Below are positions 57,593-64,000 of a stretch of DNA of 64,000 bases, one piece after another. Both the position numbers and the translations under genes were made by a program. Source of the DNA: Dallia pectoralis (Eukaryota > Chordata > Actinopteri > Esociformes > Umbridae). The number at the start of each line of letters is the position of its first letter. Position 1 is the first letter of the stretch. The DNA lies in assembly GCA_029465975.1 (NCBI GenBank), contig CM055753.1:11009557-11073556 (forward strand), given 5' to 3'. The notes under the pieces were generated by a model. That model saw only the letters and a list, made by a program, of their open reading frames with translations, was not told the origin of the DNA and did no database searches.

Positions 57593-59256
57593 GGTTTGGT
57601 TGCCGCCTGCCTGGCCCAGAAGTTGCTCCGTTTTTCTTTGAGCTCTGCATTCTTTTTCCGGACGAGGCCTGGATTGGGTTCAAAAGTGCACTTTGCAACG
57701 ATGTGGCCATCACCCCCACATTTAAAACAGAACCAGGGCTTAGGTGGTGTTGGAGATTGGGGGTTTGAGTCCCTACTTGAAGCTTGCACGAGTAAACTTT
57801 CAGTCTTAGCAGGCGGTCCACTTTGAGCTAGACGGCTCTGCACTCCCTTATGCCCTTCTCCCCTCTCTCCTTGCTGTATCAGTTTTGCAACCTGCATCCT
57901 CAACTCTGCAACTTCCTTTTCTAGTCTAGAATCTGTCTCGTGTTCCTTTGTTGTAGTGGGGTAAGCTTCAGGGTCGAATACTGGCATGTTTATAACTGAA
58001 TGAACATGTGCAGCAGCTTTCGTGCTTCCAAGGTGCTTTTTCATGCGATCCATCTTTGCTGCTCTCCTATCCTCCTCCGTTCTCAAAAGCAACAACAATT
58101 CTGGAAATGTGGGGGGATTGGGTCTCCTGTGTTCGAGCTGCAGGCCTATGATCAGACTCTGGTCCCAGCACCCCTACAGAACTGCCGGAGCAAGTACTTG
58201 TCAGACTCTGCAGCTGAAACTCCTCCTCTGGTTACGGCTTTGGTGAGGAGAGTCTGGAGACGGCTTAAATAGACAGAGGGTTTTTCACCTGAGTTTTGGT
58301 TAGAGCCCAGGAAGGTAGCAAATAACTCCTCTCCATCTTCAACCACTCAAATGCTGACTCAAGCTGGGTGAGGTAAGCTTGAGGTGTTGCATTTGTCCCA
58401 AGCGGCTTAACAATGTCCGCCGCTGGGCTGAGGAGGCTCTCCAATATTCTCCTTACTTTCTGCGGACCAGAGACAGACACATCCTTAAGAAGTAGGTCTA
58501 CCTGAGTACGCCAGGAATCATAATCAACTTCTCCATTTGGTTTTGCAGCCGCCCGGAGAATGTACGGATCCTGCTTTGACTATAGCTAGACGGTGTGGAG
58601 TCACCGCGGATGAAATGTTCAACAATAACTTTTTGGACATGAGGTGGGTTGACTGTGCCTTCATCAAGAATTGGGTTCCATGTAGCAGTAGTTGGGATGT
58701 TGCGGGTGGCTGCATTAATTGGATTAGCAATATCATGGTTGGTTTGCATATTGCCATCTGCACTGCTACCATCTATGGAGATAGCAACAGGATTGTCAGA
58801 GGGCTGTAGCTGAGTATCTGGGCTTTGCGGGGGGGCAAGTTCTGCATGGGGCAGGGCACTCTGCAGTTCACCTTGAAGTGCTCCCCAAAAGCCAGCTTTA
58901 CTAATTTCAGCAAGAGAGCTCAATTCAGCTAAACATTTCTGAGCGAGTTCTCGTCCGAGCTCTTCTTGGCATAGCTCACGGACTGTCTTGACACACCAGG
59001 TAACTGCTGGATCATTGGGACTGGGCAAGCTACCTAATTGTATTGGGTCGAGTCTGGATATTACTCGCTCTGCTGTGTATTCAATGAGTGCACGGCCTCT
59101 GGGTTGTTCTGGGTCATCGGGGACTCTGACTACTTTCTTAATGTCCCCGTTAACTTTAAAGAACTCGGTAATGTCATCATCAGAATAGGCTTCGTCTATG
59201 CCGGTGACATATAGACTACTAAGCCCATGCACCCTAAACTGATTGCAAAGTTCCAT
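57577..59256 (-). pseudogene. gag: Gypsy copy 1 Gag, PNMA/ZCCHC12-like, three frame breaks
   Basis: The ATG at 59256 is 89 nt inside the 5' LTR. The N-terminus (YVTGIDEAYSDDDITEFF, then GDIKKVVRVPDD and PRGRALIEYTAE) looks like an RRM fold, as in PNMA proteins. The capsid part has EVDYDSWRTQVDLLLKD, QKVRRILESLLSPAADIVK, DGEELFATFLGSNQN and SVYLSRLQTLLTKAV. It ends with the CCHC knuckle CFKCGGDGHIVAKC and a basic tail. The frame changes near 58565, 58340 and 58170; the last sits in a G4 run and could be a sequencing error. The stop at 57577 follows the slippery site. The family link is recognised from memory of PNMA/ZCCHC12 proteins and the fish gypsy elements they derive from. Confidence 0.8.
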
Positions 59257-59325
59257 TTTGCAGCAACGTGATCTTAGTGTACTTCAGCTTTGGGTGGAGT
59301 CGTTTTTACACACTGTACCAATCTC

Positions 59326-59340
59326 CTGGCTAGCTCGCCA
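59326..59340 (-). promoter_or_regulatory. Candidate primer-binding site of gypsy copy 1
   Basis: Four nucleotides after the 5' LTR the minus strand reads TGGCGAGCTAGCCAG, beginning with the TGG expected to pair with a tRNA CCA end. I could not assign the tRNA. Confidence 0.6.
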
Positions 59341-59344
59341 CAAC

Positions 59345-60174
59345 TGTAACCCTACGGTGGTAGTTCTGCTTATAGGCAGGCTGATAATCTATTGTAGGAG
59401 TTATCTAAATCTAGATTCGATGAGGAGATTGGTTATGTACTAATCATATGGTCAGAGGACTCATAGACTCCACTCCAAAGGAAGCACAAGACAACAGAAT
59501 ATAGTTTAAATGCAATTATTATTCCATCTATTTTCCTTATTTTCTCAACCAAGGTACAATATTCAGTTCAGTTCACACAGCAGTAGTACCATCAATGTTA
59601 ACAAATCGGCTACAACTTACGAGATCTCATGAAACAAAAAAAAAAAAAAGAAACCTCTCAAAATAAACTAGTTACCCCTGAGTGCACTCAGATATTATAA
59701 CTGTCCAACCACCCCTTCAATACTTAGCGTCCATGTCTACCACCCAACGGAACCGTTGCAGCGCTGTTAGATGAGGCAGTGGACCAGGGAACCAGGCACC
59801 AGGGCGAACAGAGAGGAATCCAGCTGTAGTGGAAAGAACACCGGGGATCCGGGACCAGAAGAAGCCTCCGGAAAAAAAAAAAACAGCCGAGATAACTTTG
59901 GTTTCAACGGGTGTCTTCTAATTCTAATTTAATTCAACCTTGAGGTTATATTTAGTTTATAAATCTATTTAAATCTTAATATTTACTACTGCTCTATCTC
60001 CCGTTTCACTGCAGACTTTTTCCAGGAAAAAAGACCGATTTTTCCAGAACAGCAGAAGAAGAACGTTTCATAGTGCACTGCCACCTAGTGGCGAACTAGA
60101 CATTGCACCTTATTTAAATGCTTGCATTAAAGATCACTTCAGGACTTTATTGGGGCAAAATTGACAGGGTTACA
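59345..60174 (-). repeat. Gypsy LTR 2 (shared: 5' LTR of copy 1, 3' LTR of copy 2)
   Basis: 830 bp, TGTAACCC to GGGTTACA, nearly identical to LTR 1. On its left is the copy 1 leader with the primer-binding site; on its right is the copy 2 polypurine tract. Confidence 0.93.
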
Positions 60175-60187
60175 CCCTCCCCCTCTA
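60175..60187 (-). promoter_or_regulatory. Gypsy polypurine tract, copy 2
   Basis: Same purine run as 53028-53040, next to LTR 2. Confidence 0.8.
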
Positions 60188-60212
60188 AACCACATGAGTC
60201 CCTGCATGTGTG

Positions 60213-63200
60213 TTAAATCTGACAAGGTATCTGGTGGTCAGGAATAATATCTTGGAGTCTCCCAAAAAACTGACTAAGGGCAAGGATTAGGGGTTTCCCT
60301 AGCTCTTCATAGGTGAACTTGGGTGGGGGATGTCTTTCTCTTTGTGAACGTCTGGCCTCACCTTGCTCTTCCCCACAAGTCACATCTGAGTGCTTTTTAG
60401 GGTTTAAAGAGGAACTGCTCTGAGCCTTGTCTGAGTCGTGAGCTGGTGTTGGGTCTGTGACCACTGCACTTTGCGATATTTCACTCTCTGGAATGTCTAT
60501 GACGACATGGTCACTTTGGGTTGAGAATTGATGGGCAGCTGCATTTGTATCAAGAGGTGCAACTGAGTGATCATGAATTAGTTGGGGTTCTGGACATTTG
60601 AACTCAGGAGCCCTGGGGTTCAGAGAAGACTCAGAGCCACTGACGGGGATAACTTCGAACTCTTGCACATAGGGTCCCCATGTGGTGAACTGTGGAGGTT
60701 CATTCACATAGTAGCCATCATCCTCTTCTTCTCTGTCCGAATACTCACATTCCACCTCCTGGTTTTGTCTACTCCTCAGGCGCAATTGAGTTGGTTTGCT
60801 TTGGTGCGGCACTGAATCAGGAGTAATATCAACTGGCAGAAATCCACATGGTAAAAGTAAGTCCCTATGAAGTGTACGCCGAGGGCCATTTCCTGCTTCT
60901 GGCTTGACTACATACACAGGACCACCGTCAATCCGCTTCACAACAATGTGGATGGGCCTTTCCCATTTATCGGCTAACTTGTGTTTGCCACGGATGTTGA
61001 CATTCTTCACCAAGACACGGTCCCCTTCTTCTAATTCAGCAGTTTTCACTTTGGCATCAAATCTGTGCTTATTTCTTTCTCCAGACTTTTTGGAGTTCTC
61101 TGCAGCCAGTGCATAGCTTTCTTTGAGTCTCTGGCGCAAGGTTTGGACATATTCTGAGTGAGTTGTATGAGTCTCAGTTGGAGGTTTCAAGCCAAGTATG
61201 AGGTCAACTGGCAACATCGGCTGCCTGCCGAACATCAGCTCATACGGTGAGTAACCGGTTGCATCATTCCTGGTGCAGTTGTACGCATGTACAACAGGCC
61301 TCACAAAGTCCCGCCAGTGATGTTTGTCCTCCTCGTCGAGGGTACCAAGCATGCTGATAAGGGTCCTGTTAAAACGCTCCACAGGATTCCCTTGAGGATG
61401 GTATGGGGTGGTGCGCACTTTCTCAGCCCCTATCAGTGAACACAGCTCCTTGATTGTGTGGGATTCAAAGTCACGTCCCTGATCACTATGAAGGCGACTA
61501 GGGAACCCATAGTAGACCAAGAAGTTTTCCCAGAGAGCTTTAGCGACAGTTCTGGCCTTCTGGTCTTTTGTTGGCACAGCCACCGCGAAGCGGGTGAAAT
61601 GGTCAGTGATGACTAGTATATTTCTGGTGTCACGGTTGTCGGGTTCAAGGGACAAGTAGTCCATGCAAACAAGCTCTAGCGGGTAAGTTGTCCTAATGTT
61701 CACCATGGGTGCTGCTCTTTGTGGCGGAGTTTTCCTTCTGAAACAACGTTCGCATGTGTGACACTTCTTCTCAACTGATTCCTTCATTTTAGGCCAGTAA
61801 CATCTGGCACGAGCAAGATTTAACACACGCTCTGGCCCTAGATGACCAACCTCATCGTGAAAACCCTTGAGAGCTCTTTCTCTGAATTCCTCAGGTAAGA
61901 CGAGCTGATGAATTTTGTTTCCTCTGTCAAAACACTTCCGATAAAGTACATCATCAATGAGCTCAAGCTTATTCCACTCCCGAAGGAGCAACTTGACTTC
62001 AGGTGACTCAGCTTTCACAGACTTGAAGTGGGGCTTTTGTCTCTTTTTGACCAAGGTGACGACTTTCCCAATTGATGGATCCTTTATTTGCGCTTCATGC
62101 CAGTTTTCTTTTGTCATACCAGGTACGGTGTTTTGTCCAGTATCAATGAATAGATCAGGTAAAGAGGAGGCGTCAACAACAAGGGACTCAGCAAGAACAG
62201 GTAAACGCATGGTTACTGAATGGCGTTGACATACAGCTGAGACTGCATCCGATGGAATCTCCCCCTCTATAAGGCGTTTTGTCATTGAGTTAATCCGTTC
62301 TTTTTCCTGCAGGTACTCATAATCCTCTTGAGGAGCTGCTTGGGGTCTCCTTGACAATCCGTCCGCATCACCATTAGTTCGTCCAGCCCGATATTTGATG
62401 TTGAATCTGAAAGTTGAGAGGGCCGCTAGCCAGCGGTGTCCGGCTGCGTCGAGCTTTGCGGATGAAAGGACATAGGTAAGAGGGTTGTTATCTGTTAGGA
62501 CTGAAAAGTCTGTACCATACAGGTAGTCACAGAATTTCTCACAAATTGCCCACTTTAACGCTAGAAACTCTAGCTTGTGAGTAGGATAGTTCTTCTCGCT
62601 CTTGGATAAGCCTCTGCTGGCATAGGCTACTACTCTAAGCTTTCCATCTTGGTCTTGATAAAGAGCTGCTCCTAACCCCTCACAGCAAGCGTCCGTATGT
62701 AACACATATGGGAGCTTGGGATTCATGAAAGCGAGTACAGGGGCTGATGTCAACTTTTCAATCAGTGTTCTGAAAGAGGACTCACACTCAGGCGTCCACT
62801 CTGAACCAAATGGTGCTCTGGGGCTTATACCAGTGTTGGGTCTCAGTGTTTTATAAACTCTACCCCTCTTTTTAGGCGGATGGTACCCCGCAGTGAGGGC
62901 GTTGAGAGGCTTGGCGATTTTTGAATAGCCCTCCACAAATCTTCTGTAATACCCTGAAAATCCTAGGAAACGTTTTAGTTCTTCTCTGTTCCCAGGGCGG
63001 GGCCAATCCCTCAGGGCTGACACTTTATCTGGGTCTGTGTGAACTCCTTGAGCGTCAACAATATGGCCCAGGTATTTCACGGAAGACCTGAAAAACTGGC
63101 ACTTCTCTGGGGATAATTTTAGGCCGTAGCTTTTGAGACGATGAAGCACCTTCAGGAGCCTTGCTTCGTGCTCTTCTAGAGTCTGGGAAAAGACGATGAC

Positions 63201-64000
63201 GTCGTCCAAAAACACCAAAACCTCGCTCAGATGTAGGTCACCAACACACTTCTCCATGAGGCGTTGAAAGGTGCTAGGTGCGTTGGTGACACCTTGTGGC
63301 ATACGATTGAACTCATAGAAACCTAATGGACATGTGAACGCAGTTTTGTGTTTATCTTCTTCCACCATTTCCACCTGGTAATAACCCGACTTCAGATCCA
63401 TCACAGAGAACCACCTTGCTCCACTCAGGGCTGAAAATGTCTCCTCGATGTTAGGAAGAGCATAAGCATCCTTAATAGTGCGACTGTTAAGCTTCCTATA
63501 GTCGATGCATAGTCTGATCTTTCCGTTTTCTTTTCACGACAACCACTGGGGATGCAAAGGGACTCTCGGATTCCCGTATTACACTAGCGTCCAAAAGCTC
63601 TCTAAGATGTTGTCTGACAGCTTCTCGATCGCTTGGGTGTATCGGCCTGGATCTTTCTTTGAAGGGTGTCTCGTCCTGCAGACGGATGGTATGTTTTACG
63701 GCAGTGGTATGGCCAAATGACAGCTCATCAAGCGCAAAAATCCCAGGAATGGAGTTCAGCTTATCCCGAATGCGTATCTTCCACTCCTCTGGCATTGGGG
63801 AGTCATCCAGATTAAAGGAAGGTTTGCCATCTGATGTTTGTGAATCAACTTGTGCAGAGGGGGTCATGGGCATCACACTTTGAACTGCAGACACTTCACC
63901 AATAACACACCTTGGAGGTAGGGTGACAGTGTGATCTGTGGTGTTGCTGAGGACTACAGGGATCTTGGTTGAAGCTCTTGTGTTTATGTTTATTAGTGCA
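60213..64000 (-). pseudogene. pol: Gypsy copy 2 Pol, frameshifted, incomplete at window edge
   Basis: The frame 60213-63404 covers RT from MDLKSGYYQVEM through FLDD, RNase H, integrase and tail, matching copy 1 with at least one substitution (FMNPK for FANPK near 62726). It connects upstream in phase to about 63525. There the plus strand reads CCGTTTTCTTTTCACG where copy 1 has CCGTTTTTCTTTTTCACG, two single-T losses that shift the frame by two bases. The N-terminal part continues as 63496-63894 and beyond, including SFGHTTAVKHTIRLQDETPF. The protease and gag lie outside the window. Confidence 0.9.

Larger units (their letters stand above)
52198..64000 (-). mobile_element. Ty3/gypsy retrotransposon in tandem LTR-int-LTR-int form, runs off the window
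   Basis: LTRs at 52198-53027 and 59345-60174 (830 bp each) bound a complete internal region (53028-59344). A second internal region begins at 60175 and continues past the window. All coding is on the minus strand in the order Gag, protease, RT, RNase H, integrase, which is Ty3/gypsy. The two units are almost identical by eye. No env frame lies between pol and the polypurine tract. The middle LTR is shared, as in the BEL array. Confidence 0.93.

Noticed and set aside
52198..64000. Endogenous retrovirus with env
   Set aside because: Pol stops about 25 bp before the polypurine tract, and no envelope-like frame with signal and membrane segments exists, so it is an LTR retrotransposon.

Overview
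This window looks like repeat-rich teleost nuclear DNA. I recognise no ordinary host gene. The clues are a Rex3-type (RTE clade) LINE, a fish-type BEL/Pao element, a Ty3/gypsy element with a PNMA-like Gag, a hAT element with a BED-finger exon, a Tc1-like relic, and short hairpin repeats of a kind I associate with salmonid and pike genomes. The last clue makes a protacanthopterygian fish plausible, but that is inference.

Region by region. Positions 1-10,176 are a dense run of microsatellites and minisatellites (unit lengths 13, 14, 16, 17, 18, 21, 27 and 31 bp). They include a 2.2-kb array whose 13-bp unit carries a TTAGGG-like core and an internal 871-bp higher-order duplication. Positions 10,433-13,402 show no gene. 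Positions 13,403-27,803 hold a BEL/Pao retrotransposon in an unusual form: LTR-internal-LTR-internal-LTR, all on the minus strand, inside one pair of 5-bp target-site duplications (TGGCA). Positions 27,961-30,840 are a 35-bp minisatellite invaded by a hAT element (8-bp duplication GTGTAGAG), which itself carries a probable solo LTR, and separately by a second solo LTR (duplication CTGTG). Positions 30,976-35,812 hold more tandem repeats. Positions 35,957-37,859 are a 5'-truncated Rex3-like LINE inserted inside a 15-bp minisatellite. Positions 38,037-52,192 are mostly unassigned DNA with a 42-bp, a 15-bp-type and a 95-bp tandem repeat and an old Tc1-like element. From 52,198 to the window end a Ty3/gypsy element is again arranged as LTR-internal-LTR-internal, running off the edge.

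How the parts work together. The coding capacity is retrotransposon machinery. In the first gypsy copy, gag and pol overlap in the -1 phase. A canonical T TTA AAC slippery heptamer sits just before the gag stop, followed by a strong predicted H-type pseudoknot; I consider this the best functional signal here. The gypsy Gag has an RNA-binding-like N-terminus and a capsid resembling the domesticated PNMA/ZCCHC12 family. The two BEL copies differ almost only by single-base indels, mostly in homopolymers, so many of their frameshifts may be sequence-assembly errors rather than decay.

Limits. All alignments were done by eye. Copy numbers of repeats are approximate, and family names rest on recognised motifs, not on searches.
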